Assembly (NCBI GenBank): GCA_038380435.1
Contig: JAWZYU010000034.1
Span: 43,710,901-43,774,900 of the forward strand
Reading direction: 5' to 3'
DNA: 64,000 bases
DNA from: Ryuthela nishihirai
Taxonomy: Eukaryota; Arthropoda; Arachnida; Araneae; Heptathelidae
This document shows, piece after piece, positions 1 to 10,146 of this stretch. Within the stretch, counting starts at the first letter, position 1, and every line of letters starts with the position of its first letter. The notes below the pieces were generated by a model. The model saw only the letters and a list, made by a program, of their open reading frames with translations, searched no databases and was not told the DNA's origin. The translations under genes were made by a program, and so were the position numbers.

Positions 1-77
1 TGTTGATTATTTTGAATAATATTCATAATAAATATTCTTTCGGGTCATTTTTTTTCACTATTTCTCTCTGTCTTGTA

Positions 78-240
78 TGTAATCCTCAAGCAGCCATGGG
101 CTACGGACATCCAACCACACTGTACAATTTCGTCTTTGAAATCCATCTGTCCTTTGCTGCAATTGTCTACTGTGGGCCAAACCCAACAAGGTCCTGTTTG
201 ACATTGTCTGCCAACCACATCAAGCATTCCAAGGGAATAA
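78..240 (-). repeat. Degenerate copy of the LINE 3' end
   Basis: On the minus strand this stretch matches, with many substitutions, the unit tandemly repeated at 55.7-61.3 kb. The shared blocks include the end motif CAAGCAGCCATGGGCTACGG read on the plus strand, followed by a recognisable aggaccttgtt/gacattgtctgcc stretch. It is a solitary, older and opposite-strand copy, which shows that the tail existed as a dispersed element before the tandem array formed. Confidence 0.7.
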
Positions 241-272
241 AACAAAAGAATAAAATTTTTGTTTTTGACTGT

Positions 273-295
273 CCCCCTCCCCCCCCCCCCCCCCC
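273..295. repeat. Poly-C run
   Basis: A homopolymer-like C tract (17 uninterrupted C plus five more nearby). It is a simple repeat with no gene context. The following 361-780 stretch is unique, moderately GC-rich sequence with a short G run near 570; I see no supported gene there. Confidence 0.9.
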
Positions 296-782
296 ACACA
301 AACATTTTCCAAATCTCCCTTTCCTTTTTCTTGACAAGAACTGGTTTCGTTTCCCGTCCTGAGTAATGCACGAGATCCGTTGAGTAATGTCCCCGAGAGG
401 CGCGCGATGCCTCGTAAACGTTCGTCTATAAGATCAAAATTCTATTCGAAGTGCTTCATTCTTCGGCCGAATGAGCGACTGCGTGGCCCCCTCTTACATC
501 TTTACGATCTGATCTGTACCCCGCAACCCTTTCCAGTTGCTGCAGACAGAGAAAGGGGGCGTTGTGTAGGGGGGGGGGGGGAGGATGAAAGGAGATAGCG
601 GGGGATATTGACCGAGTTTTTTGCAGGGTCACTTACCCACCATCCTGCTTTCGGGTGAGAGGGATCGGAACTTAGCCTTGAGTTTCGTCGGTTAAAAAAA
701 CGTTCTGGGAAAGCTCTTTGGAAAAATTCAACTGGAAAATTGTTTTTATGTGAAGTTTTGCGTGGCAGGATCTGTGTTTCTA

Positions 783-2021
783 TGGGGCGGGGGGTGGCTC
801 AGTCGGTAGCGCACCAGGCTCGTAATCTGTAGTTCCCAGGTTCGAGTGGATATATAATAAAACATATATATCCATTCGATTTATCTCCGCAAAATTCCCC
901 GTCCTGCCAACGGTCAGTGGCAGGACGGCTTGGAAAGGCCTCCGTCCGTCAGATGGGACGTTAAGCGGTGGCCCCGTGTGCGGGAGAGCCATACCCTGTG
1001 CACGTTAAAGAACACGCTGGATGGCCTTGACGGGAGGCTACCATCTGTCTCCCAACAGCTGTTCCAGTGGGTCCCCTCCCCCAACCTTCTCTGAGCCTTC
1101 AGGGTCCATGTGACCTGGCCATTTAGCCCATGGTGTGCAAAAAAGTGCCGCTCAGAGGTAAAACAACCCAACGTTAAAGAACACGCTGGATGGTCTTGAC
1201 GGGAGGCTACCATCTGTCTCCCAACAGCTGTTCCAGTGAGTCCCCTCCCGCCAACCTTCTCTGAGCCTTCGGGGTCCTTGTGACCTGGCCATTTAGCCCA
1301 TGGTGTGCAAAAAAGTGCCGCTCAGAGGTAAAACAACCCAACGTTAAAGAACACGCTGGATGGTCTTGACGGGAGGCTACCATCTGTCTCCCAACAGCTG
1401 TTCCAGTGAGTCCCCTCCCGCCAACCTTCTCTGAGCCTTCGGGGTCCTTGTGACCTGGCCATTTAGCCCATGGTGTGCAAAAAAGTGCCGCTCAGAGGTA
1501 AAACAACCCAACGTTAAAGAACACGCTGGATGGTCTTGACGGGAGGCTACCATCTGTCTCCCAACAGCTGTTCCAGTGAGTCCCCTCCCGCCAACCTTCT
1601 CTGAGCCTTCGGGGTCCTTGTGACCTGGCCATTTAGCCCATGGTGTGCAAAAAAGTGCCGCTCAGAGGTAAAACAACCCAACGTTAAAGAACACGCTGGA
1701 TGGTCTTGACGGGAGGCTACCATCTGTCTCCCAACAGCTGTTCCAGTGAGTCCCCTCCCGCCAACCTTCTCTGAGCCTTCGGGGTCCTTGTGACCTGGCC
1801 ATTTAGCCCATGGTGTGCAAAAAAGTGCCGCTCAGAGGTAAAACAACCCAACGTTAAAGAACACGCTGGATGGTCTTGACGGGAGGCTACCATCTGTCTC
1901 CCAACAGCTGTTCCAGTGAGTCCCCTCCCGCCAACCTTCTCTGAGCCTTCGGGGTTCTTGTGACCTGGCCATTTAGCCCATGGTGTGCAAAAAAGTGCCG
2001 CTCAGAGGTAAAACAACCCAC
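783..2021 (+). mobile_element. SINE1, with six tandem tail units
   Basis: A tRNA-derived SINE head with A box (TGGCTCAGTCGG) and B-box remnant (GGTTCGAG), followed by the family body and then six copies of the 3' tail unit of about 169 bp (starting near 1000, 1171, 1340, 1509, 1678 and 1847). The head is interrupted after the B-box start by about 30 bp of AT-rich sequence (near 848-880). Units 2-6 are almost identical to each other, including shared variants such as tgagtcccctcccgcc, so they spread by local amplification rather than by separate insertions. Region 2022-2293 is unique with nothing recognised. Confidence 0.85.
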
Positions 2022-2293
2022 AACTCTGTGTTTCTATATTGAGGGACATTTTAATAGGTTTCGTCCCAATTCGCTTCCAGCAATTTGGCTTCTTTATGTG
2101 AATAACTTCATTTTGAGTCTCTTGGAGTCCTACCGTTGCCTTCCCAGCAAAGTTCTCTGCTGGGAGGAATGGGCTTCACCCCCAGATTAATAATAATAAG
2201 TTATTCCATGCTGCGAGTTACAGTAAAGCCAAGGTACAAGTAAAACGATTCAGCTGAATTTAGTAAATCATACACTGTATTGAAAAAAAGCAA

Positions 2294-3425
2294 TCCTTGG
2301 CCGAATGTCTAGCGTGCTTGGCTACTGATCCACGGGATCTGGGTTCCAGCCCTGGTGCTACTGATCCAAGGGACGAGGGTTCCAGCCCTGGAGTTACTGA
2401 TCCAAGGGATCTGGGTTCCAGCCCTGGTGCTACTGATCCAAGGGACGAGGGTTCCAGCCCTGGAGTTACTGATCCACGGGATCTGGGTTCCAGCCCTGGT
2501 GCTACTGATCCAAGGGACGAGGGTTCCAGCCCTGGAGTTACTGATCCAAGGGATCTGGGTTCCAGCCCTGGTGCTACTGATCCAAGGGACGAGGGTTCCA
2601 GCCCTGGAGTTACTGATCCAAGGGATCTGGGTTCCAGCCCTGGTGCTACTGATCCAAGGGACGAGGGTTCCAGCCCTGGAGTTACTGATCCAAGGGACCT
2701 GGGTTCCAGCCCTGGTGCTACTGATCCAAGGGACCTGGGTTCCAGCCCTGGAGCTACCGATCAAAGGGACGAGGATTCCAGCTCTGGAGCTAATGATCCA
2801 AGGTACCTGGGTTCCAGCCCTGGAGCTACTGATCCAAGGGACATGGGTTCCAGCCTTGGTGCTGATCCAAAGGATCTGGGTTCTAGCCGTGGAACTACTG
2901 ATCAAAGGGACGAGGGTTCCAGCCCTGGAGTTACTGATCCAAGGGATCTGGGTTCCAGTCCTGGTGCTACTGATCCAAGGGACCTGGGTTCCAGCCTTGG
3001 AACTACCGATCAAAGGGACGAGGGTTCCAGCCCTGGAGCTAATGATCCAAGGTACCTGGGTTCCAGCCCTGGAGCTACTGATCCAAGGGACCAGGGTTCC
3101 AGCCCTGTAGCTACTGATCAAAGAGACCTGGGTTCTAGCCCTGGTGCTACTGATCCAAGGGACCTGGGTTCCAACCCTGGAACTGCCAATCAAAGGGACG
3201 AGGGTTCCAGCCCTGGAGCTACTGATCCTGGGTTCCAGCCCTGGACTACTGATCCAGGGGGGGCCTAGGTAAGGCACGAATATTAGTGTTGTCTTTCTGT
3301 TGAAGTCTCACCTTCCTTGCAGACCTTCTACTTTGGCGTATAAACTGACAGGCTCCTGTGAGACCTCTGTGACAAGCAGCTGCTTGAAGGAATACATATT
3401 TTCATATAGACCTGAACACGATCAT
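2294..3425 (+). repeat. SINE2 copy with 36-bp minisatellite inside
   Basis: The left end is a tRNA-like head (TTGGCCGAATGTCTAGCG) matching the SINE2 copies at 7473 and 7908. The right end (about 3265-3425) matches the SINE2 3' part, with gacaggctcctgtgagacctctgtg and gcagctgcttgaagg. Between them lie about 26 copies of a 36-bp unit, in alternating types that make a 72-bp dimer. The unit is the tRNA segment from anticodon arm to T arm, so each copy holds a B-box-like GGTTCCAGCCC. Because 36 is divisible by three, several frames stay open on both strands; these are not genes. Region 3426-3965 is unique with nothing recognised. Confidence 0.8.
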
Positions 3426-3965
3426 GAGCTCAAGAACAAATACTTGCGGATGGCTCTAATCCAGGTTGCGAATTTTTGTTCATAACTTCTTTTCCTTTTT
3501 ATCGAAGCATTTCATCTGTGCATTCACCTGCAGAGTGTAGCATTCGCTGTTCATTAAACGACTACTTCAGATGAGTTTGACTTTGATCAAGGAGACAGCT
3601 CTGTTAAGTCCCTTTTTATTTCCCAACAGCAAACCCGAAAACAAAACCAGTAAGCCAAGAAGTGTGTAGATTAAACTGCAAGGCACGTAATGGTTGCTAA
3701 CCAGCTAATTTGCATGTTAAACGGCATTTTGTGGGGATAATCATGGCCATCACCTTCATTAACAAGGTTACCGCTACTGGAACAACATCTTTCATAAGAG
3801 GCAAACTATTATACTTGTCAGCAAGACATCGAGATATTGTAATGATCTGTTACAATGCTGATGGTTTTATTTTAGCAATATATGACATGTGCTTTCATGC
3901 AAAGAAGATTTTGTAAGCTTAAACGGACTATTAAATCATAGTGTTTTAGTCAATATTTATTGCTA

Positions 3966-4665
3966 AGGGTTGGGTTGTTTTACCTCTGAGCGGCACATTT
4001 TTGCATACCATGGGCTAAATGGCCAGGTCACATGGACTCCGAAGGCGCAGAGAAGGTTGGGGGAGGGGACCCACTGGAACAGCTGTTGGGAGACAGATGG
4101 TAGCCTCCCGTCAAGGCCATCCAGCGTGTTCTTTAACGTTGGGTTGTTTTACCTCTGAGCGGCACTTTTTTGCACACCATGGGCTAAATGGCCAGGTCAC
4201 AATGATCCCAAAGGCTCAGAGAAGGTTGGGACCCACTGGAACAGCTGTTGGGAGACAGATGGTAGCCTCCCGTAAAGGCCATCCAGCGTGTTCTTTAACG
4301 TTGGGTTGTTTTACCTCTGAGCGGCACTTCTTTTGCACACCATGGGCTAAATGGCCAGGTCACATAGATCCCGAAGGCTCAGAGAAGGTTGGGGGAGGGG
4401 ATCCACTGGAACAGCTGTTGGGAGACAGATGGTAGCCTCCCGTCAAGGCCATCCAGCGTGTTCTTTAACGTGCACCAGGGAATGACTCTGGCACACACGA
4501 CTTAACGTCCCATCCGACGGACGGCGGCCTTTCTAATCCCTCGGTGTCCTCTACTGACTGAGAGCAGGGTTTTCACGGAGGTAAATCTCAACACTTGCCC
4601 AGGTGTGATTCGAACCTGGGAACTGCAAATTACAAGCCTCTCAGCTGATCCCACCCACCCGCATC
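3966..4665 (-). mobile_element. SINE1, three tail units, reverse orientation
   Basis: Reads as the reverse complement of the SINE1 consensus: three tail units (from 3966, 4138 and 4308), then body and a decayed tRNA head near 4600-4660 (gattcgaacctgggaactgc on the plus strand). A further SINE1 scrap in the same orientation follows at about 4672-4760. Confidence 0.8.
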
Positions 4666-4802
4666 AAGAGTGCCATCCAGCGCGTCCTTTAACGTGCATA
4701 GCATATAGATCTCCTTAGGACGTCCATTTCCAAGTCCAGCGGTCAGGCACATACTCATTTTTTATTTAATTCTTTTATTGAAAATTTGTAATGATGATTG
4801 AA

Positions 4803-5216
4803 CCAACCCATCCGCCGTCCGTCGGATGGGACGTTAAGCCGTGGCTCCGTATGAGGGAGAGCTCCATCTTGTGCACATTAAAGAACACGCTGGATGGCCT
4901 TGACAGGAGGCTACAATCTGTCTCCCAACAGCTGTTCCAGTGGGTCCCCTCCCCCAACCTTCTCTGAGCCTTCGGGGTCCATGTGACCTGGCCATTTAGC
5001 CCATGGTGTGCAAAAAAGTGCCGCTCAGAGGTAAAACAACCCAACGTTAAAGAACACGCTGGATGGCCTTGACGGGAGGCTACCATCTGTCTCCAAACAG
5101 CTGTTCCAGTGGTTCCTCTCCCCCAACCTTCGCTGAGCCTTCGGGGTCCTTGTGACCTGGCCATTTAGCCCATGGTGTGCAAAAAAGTGTCGCTCAGAGG
5201 TAAAACAACCTAACCC
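4803..5216 (+). mobile_element. SINE1, 5'-truncated, two tail units
   Basis: Starts inside the SINE1 body (gccgtccgtcggatgggacg) and runs through two tail units to an aacccaa-type end. The tRNA head is missing. The next 530 bases (5217-5745) are unique sequence in which I recognise nothing. Confidence 0.8.
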
Positions 5217-5745
5217 AATCCCCTTCGCCAAGAGGTCGAAATTCAGAATATTTCTCCATGCACGAGAATTACACATTCATCATCTGCATTGTCCGTTATG
5301 CATCCGCAGCGCCACCTTCCAAGTCTTCTTCTAGATCGAGAGCCATCTCTGTATTATCGCGTGACCAAATTTGATTTTTAAATCGATATTCAACAAGTGG
5401 TAACCATGGCGCCAAGTTTCTGAAGGATGAGTTTTTCTTGGCGCCAAGGAGTGGTTGATCCGTCGTGACCTTTTCTGCCTCAGAAGATGCAGAAGATCAT
5501 TCCATCCCTATCCACGAATACGCAGAAGAACATTGCGACGATATTTTATAAGCATAACGAGATCGAAAAGCTTCCAAAGAAATCTCTAAACAAACATGTC
5601 TCGAGATTTGTTTTTTATCGGCACCGAATGTAATTATAGTTCTTGGTAGTAAAGGAACGTGGAATGCATGTTGTGCAATAATTCGTCAGTTGGCGACAAA
5701 CAACTAGCGTAAACTGTTATAGTTAGTTTGGATTGTTTTTGTTCA

Positions 5746-6625
5746 GTTCGACCAGGTCACAACGATCCTGAGGGATTGGAGAAGGTGAGCGGTAGGGAAC
5801 CCACTGAGCAGCTCTTGGGAGTTGGGTTGTTTTACCTCTGAGCGACACTTCTTTGCACACCATGGGCTAAATGGCCAGGTCACCAAGACCCCGAAGGCTC
5901 AGAGAGGGTTGGGGGAGGGGACCCACTGAAACAACTGTTGGGAGACAGATGGTAGCCTCCCGTCAAGACTTGGGTTGGGTTGTTTTACCTCTGAGCGGCA
6001 TTTCTTTGCACACAATGGGCTAAATGACCAAGTCACGAGGACCCCAAAGGCTCAGAGAAGGTTGGGGGAGGAGACCCACTGGAACAGCTGTTGGGAGACG
6101 GATGGTAGCCTCCCGTCAAAGTCATCCAGCGTGTTCTTTAACGTTGGGTTGTTATACCTCTGAGCGGCACTTCTTTGCACACAATGGGATAAATAGCCAG
6201 GTCACAAGGACCCCGATGGCTTAGAGAAGATTGGGGGAGGGGACCCACTGGAACAACTGTTGGGAGACAGATGGTAGCCTCCCGTCAAGGCCATCCAACG
6301 TATTCTTTAACGTTGGGTTGTTTTACCTCTGAGCGGCACTTCTTTGCACACAATGGGATAAATGGCCAGGTCACAAGGACCCCCAATGGCTTAGAGAAGG
6401 TTGGGGGAGGGGACCCACTGGAACAACTGTTGGGAGACAGAAGGTAGCCTTCCGTCAAGGTCATCCAGCGCATTCTGTAACGTGCGCAGGGAGTGGCTTC
6501 CCGCATACGGGGCCACGGGTTAACGTCACATCCGACGGACGAAAGCCTTTCCAAGCCCATTGGTGTCTCCTACTGACCGTGGGCAAGGCGGGGAGTTTTG
6601 TGGAGATAAATCTCAACGCTGGGAA
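5746..6625 (-). mobile_element. SINE1, several tail units, reverse orientation
   Basis: Five tail units in reverse orientation, the first degenerate (5746-5820), followed by the body up to ataaatctcaacgctggga at about 6620. The units differ from each other more than in the other arrays, and one junction (near 5970) is an abrupt join that skips part of a unit. Confidence 0.75.
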
Positions 6626-6629
6626 TGGA

Positions 6630-6705
6630 GCCTCGATGGCTCAGTGGTATCGCGGTGACACTGCGACTACCGAGGTCTGGTTTGAGTCCCGATATTGATG
6701 AATGC
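6630..6705 (+). mobile_element. tRNA-like head of a third SINE type
   Basis: GCCTCGATGGCTCAGTGG gives a good A box, and a B-box-like GGTTTGAGTCCC follows about 40 bases later at normal tRNA spacing. It lies directly against the end of the SINE1 array. The following sequence to about 6850 is unlike SINE1 or SINE2, so I treat it as a separate tRNA-derived repeat rather than a functional tRNA gene; a complete cloverleaf is not evident. Confidence 0.5.
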
Positions 6706-6849
6706 CCCTCAATATCAACAACTGTTCAATTATCGACACGTCAAAGAATTCTATGTCTCTCATTGTGACATAAAGTGGAAAAATTACATACAAGTCCCAA
6801 CATCCAAATTGAAGAAAGAAAAAAAAACGCTTTCGTAACTCTAAACCGC

Positions 6850-7170
6850 TGGAAACGCCTTCTATGTGGCCAGGCAATGTGAGCTGTGCCACGTCATTGC
6901 ACGGGCTTCGTCGTTCAGGTTTTTATGTCCAAAGAAATTACACAGCGAGCGCCAACTTGTTACGAGACGCCAACCGACCATCGCATTGTGGAGCGCTTTC
7001 TCCACGAGACAGTTCCGACGTGACGGCGTCGCTAGGTGCATCAACCTTCCCTCTGGGCACCGTGGGTCGGGGGCCTCCCGAGCCTTGACCCTCGATGCGA
7101 AGGGCCATCACTGGCAAGGACGTCATCGATGGTCCCTTGGCCAAGACGAAAGCCATCCCTTAACAGAATT
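6850..7170. other. GC- and CpG-rich unique segment, unexplained
   Basis: About 320 bases that are clearly richer in G+C and CpG than the AT-rich sequence on both sides. It is open in more than one frame over 60-140 codons, but none of the translations resembles a protein I know and no splice structure is evident. It could be an exon remnant, a promoter-like island or an old repeat; I cannot tell which. Region 7171-7425 is AT-rich with nothing recognised. Confidence 0.3.
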
Positions 7171-7472
7171 TCACTTCATTTTTTTCGCGTTGGTGTTCCG
7201 TGATCAATTCCCTATTGTTCAGCGACGGATTTCATTTTTTCTGTTAAAAGAAGATTCCAAATCTAATGAATGTTTCGTAAAGTCATAAAAATTAAAACAA
7301 CTTACACCACGTACCCTATTGAAAATTCTAGTGTTGATTATAAGATTTTTAGCTGCTATTCATCACAAAAAAAATCCAACTCAAAATTGGAACATTTTTT
7401 TTTACCATTTATGAAATATTCCGTCGTTGTTATTAAGTGTTCCATCAATTTTTTTCGCTAATAATAATTAGC

Positions 7473-7735
7473 CGTCCCGTGGCCGAGTGGTTAGCACGCT
7501 TGGCTACTGATCTACGGGACCTGGGTCCGTCCCGTGGCCGAGTGGTTAGCACTCTTTGGCTACTGATCTACGGGACCTGGGTTCGAGCCCCGGATAAGGC
7601 ATGGATGTATGTGTCGTTTTTCTGCTGAGGACCTGCCATCCTCTCAGACCTTCTACTACGGCATATAAACTGACAGGCTCCTGTCAGACCTCTGTGGCAA
7701 GCAGCTGCTTGAGGGGATATTTATTTTTATTTTAT
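7473..7735 (+). mobile_element. SINE2 with duplicated tRNA head
   Basis: tRNA-derived SINE: GTGGCCGAGTGGTTAGCAC (A box) and GGTTCGAGCCCCGG (B box), then the body ending gcagctgcttgagggga and a tatttatt-rich tail. The first part of the head is present twice (about 7472-7526 and 7527-7595). This small head duplication is the kind of event that could seed the 36-bp array at 2.3 kb. Confidence 0.8.
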
Positions 7736-7737
7736 TT

Positions 7738-7905
7738 ACATTGGATCGTGTGAGCTCACTCACGGAAATATTGAGCGTGTACAGTTACCGTTCACAGCAA
7801 ACTGGAGCGTGTGCACACGCTCCAGTTTGCCGTGAACGGTAACTGGAGCGTGTACAGTTGCTGTACACGTTCCAGATATTTTTTCGGAATTCTATAATCA
7901 ACCAT
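7738..7905 (-). mobile_element. Palindromic composite element, module B, rearranged
   Basis: Contains hairpin arms built on CTGGAGCGTGT, with GTTACCGTTCACAGCAAACT and its inverse, ending in the atattttttcggaattct / aatcaacca sequence of the MITE family with CAGTCGCTC ends. It sits between two SINE2 copies. Confidence 0.7.
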
Positions 7906-7907
7906 GC

Positions 7908-8095
7908 CGTCCTATGGCCGAGTGGTTAGCATACTTGGCTACTGATCTAAGGGACCTGGGTTCGATCGCCGGATTAAGGCATGGATGTATGTGTCGTTTT
8001 TCTGCTGAGGTCCTGCCATCCTCTCAGACCTCCTACTATGGCATATAAACAGACAGACCTCTGTGGCAAGCAGCTGCTTGAGGGGGTATTTATTT
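7908..8095 (+). mobile_element. SINE2 copy
   Basis: tRNA-like head (TATGGCCGAGTGGTTAGCAT), B box region ggttcgatcgccgg, body and gcagctgcttgaggggg end with a short TTTA-repeat tail. Compared with the copy at 7473 it lacks a short internal piece (gctcctgtc). It inserted into the edge of the degenerate 45-bp repeat region. Confidence 0.8.
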
Positions 8096-8399
8096 ATTTA
8101 TTTTTATAATAATAATAATTAAGTGTCCCGTTACTACTCCGCCAATTTTTCATTATCAATCGAGACCTCATTCACTATTCTGCCAATTTTTTTCATTTAC
8201 TGTTAAGTGCCCGTCAATTCTTTCATTATATTTTTAAGTCTTCCGTCAACTATTTTCCTAATTATTAAGTGTTTTTACTTTTTTCGTTTTAAAAATGCAA
8301 TATTCACTGCATTTTTTAAAAACTTTTAAATGTTTCGAGAATCTTTCCTCCCTCCATGAATAAAGTGTTCAGTGATGAATTTTTCCAATTAATTATTGT

Positions 8400-9720
8400 A
8401 TTCCGTCAGTATTCAGTGATTTTTCCCCCAATTATTTTTCAAGTGTTCCATTTGTTCAGTGATTTTTTTTTCCAAATTATTTTTCAGGTGTTCCATTTGT
8501 TCAGTGATTTTTTTCTTCAAACTATTTTTCAAGTGTTCCATCTGTTCAGTGATTTTTTTTCCCAAATTATTTTTCAGGTGTTCCATTTGTTCAGTGATTT
8601 TTATTTCCAAATTATTTTTCAAGTGTTCCATTTGTTCAGTGATTTTTATTTCCAAATTATTTTTCAGGTGTTCCATTTGTTCAGTGATTTTTATTTCCAA
8701 ATTATTTTTCAAGTGTTCCATTTGTTCAGTGGTTTTTATTTCCAAATTATTTTTAGGTGTTCCATTTGTTCAGTGATTTTTATTTCCAAATTATTTTTCA
8801 AGTGTTCCATTTGTTCAGTGATTTTTATTTCCAAATTATTTTTCAGGTGTTCCATTTGTTCAGTGATTTTTATTTCCAAATTATTTTTCAAGTGTTCCAT
8901 TTGTTCAGTGATTTTTATTTCTAAATTATTTTCCAGGTGTTCCATTTGTTCAGTGATTTTTTTCTTCAAACTATTTTTCAAGTGTTCCATTTGTTCAGTG
9001 ATTTTTTTTCGAAATTATTTTTCAAGTGTTCCATTTGTTCAGTGATTTTTTCCCCAAGTATTTTTCAATTGTTTCATTTGTTCAGTGATTTTTTCCCCAA
9101 GTATTTTTCAAGTGTTCCATTTCTTCAGTGATTTTTTTTTCTTCAAATTATTTTTCAAGTGTTCCATTTGTTCAGTGATTTTTATTTCCAAATTATTTTC
9201 CAGGTGTTCCATTTGTTCAGTGATTTTTTTCTTCAAACTATTTTTCAAGTGTTCCATTTGTTCAGTGATTTTATTCGAAATTATTTTTCAAGTGTTCCAT
9301 TTGTTCAGTGATTTTTTCCCCAAGTATTTTTCAATTGTTTCATTTGTTCAGTGATTTTTTCCCCAAGTATTTTTCAAGTGTTCCATTTCTTCAGTGATTT
9401 TTTTTCTTCAAATTATTTTTCAAGTGTTCCATTTGTTCAGTGATTTTTATTTCCAAATTATTTTCCAGGTGTTCCATTTGTTCAGTGATTTTTTTCTTCA
9501 AACTATTTTTCAAGTGTTCCATTTGTTCAGTGATTTTTTTCGAAATTATTTTTCAAGTGTTTCATTTGTTCAGTGATTTTTTCCCCAAGTATTTTTCAAG
9601 TGTTCCATTTGTTCAGTGATTTTCTTTTCTTCAAATTATTTTTCAAGTGTTCCATTTGTTCAGTGTTTTTTCCCCCAAATTATTTTTCAGGTGTTCCATC
9701 GGTGTTTAGTGATTATTTCC
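8400..9720. repeat. 45-bp minisatellite, about 29 copies
   Basis: Unit of about 45 bp: aagtgttccatttgttcagt, then gatttttatttccaaattat and ttttc, with length variants of 42-46 bp. Faded versions of the same unit are visible outside the homogeneous core (7430-7468 and 8117-8350), so the core expanded inside an older array. A SINE2 3' fragment (ctgtggcaagcagctgcttg) follows at about 9824-9893. Long open frames in all directions come from the repeat and are not genes. Region 9894-10146 is AT-rich with nothing recognised. Confidence 0.9.
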
Positions 9721-9823
9721 AATTAATAATTGTTTTCCCAATGGTCAATGATTTTATTTTCCAATTCAATTTATTATTATTCATTCATATTATTATTATT
9801 GATTTTATTTTCCAATCCAACTG

Positions 9824-9893
9824 ATGCCATCCTCACAGAACTTCTCCTCTGGACAGGATAGTGTCTGTGGCAAGCAGCTGCTTGAGGACTTTT
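9824..9893 (+). mobile_element. SINE2 3' fragment
   Basis: Matches the last 70 bases of SINE2 (gatgccatcctcacagaact through ggcaagcagctgcttgagga). No head is present; it marks the right side of the 45-bp array. Confidence 0.7.
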
Positions 9894-10146
9894 TTTCATA
9901 GTTTGTAAAATGTTAACGTCACATCATTTTATATGTGCATTATCGTTAGAAATTCAGAAGATAAAGAATTTTTGAAAGAGAATATTTTATTTCTGAGACT
10001 TCTTTACTACCCTCTAACTTTTTTATTGTACTAACAACTTTCACTTTGAAACTCAACGATTTTTAAAGTGTAAACATAAAAGTGGGTTTAAATTAATTCA
10101 AATTCTATGAGAGATAGAGATTTAAATTTTTAAACCAACCGTCAGA

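Noticed and set aside
2297..3268. 323-codon plus-strand frame of DPRDxGSSPG repeats, and the minus-strand counterpart
   Set aside because: By-product of a 36-bp minisatellite (divisible by three) derived from a tRNA-like SINE; open on both strands.
3710..3916. 68-codon frame in unique sequence
   Set aside because: Chance-length open frame without known motif, splice sites or codon signal.
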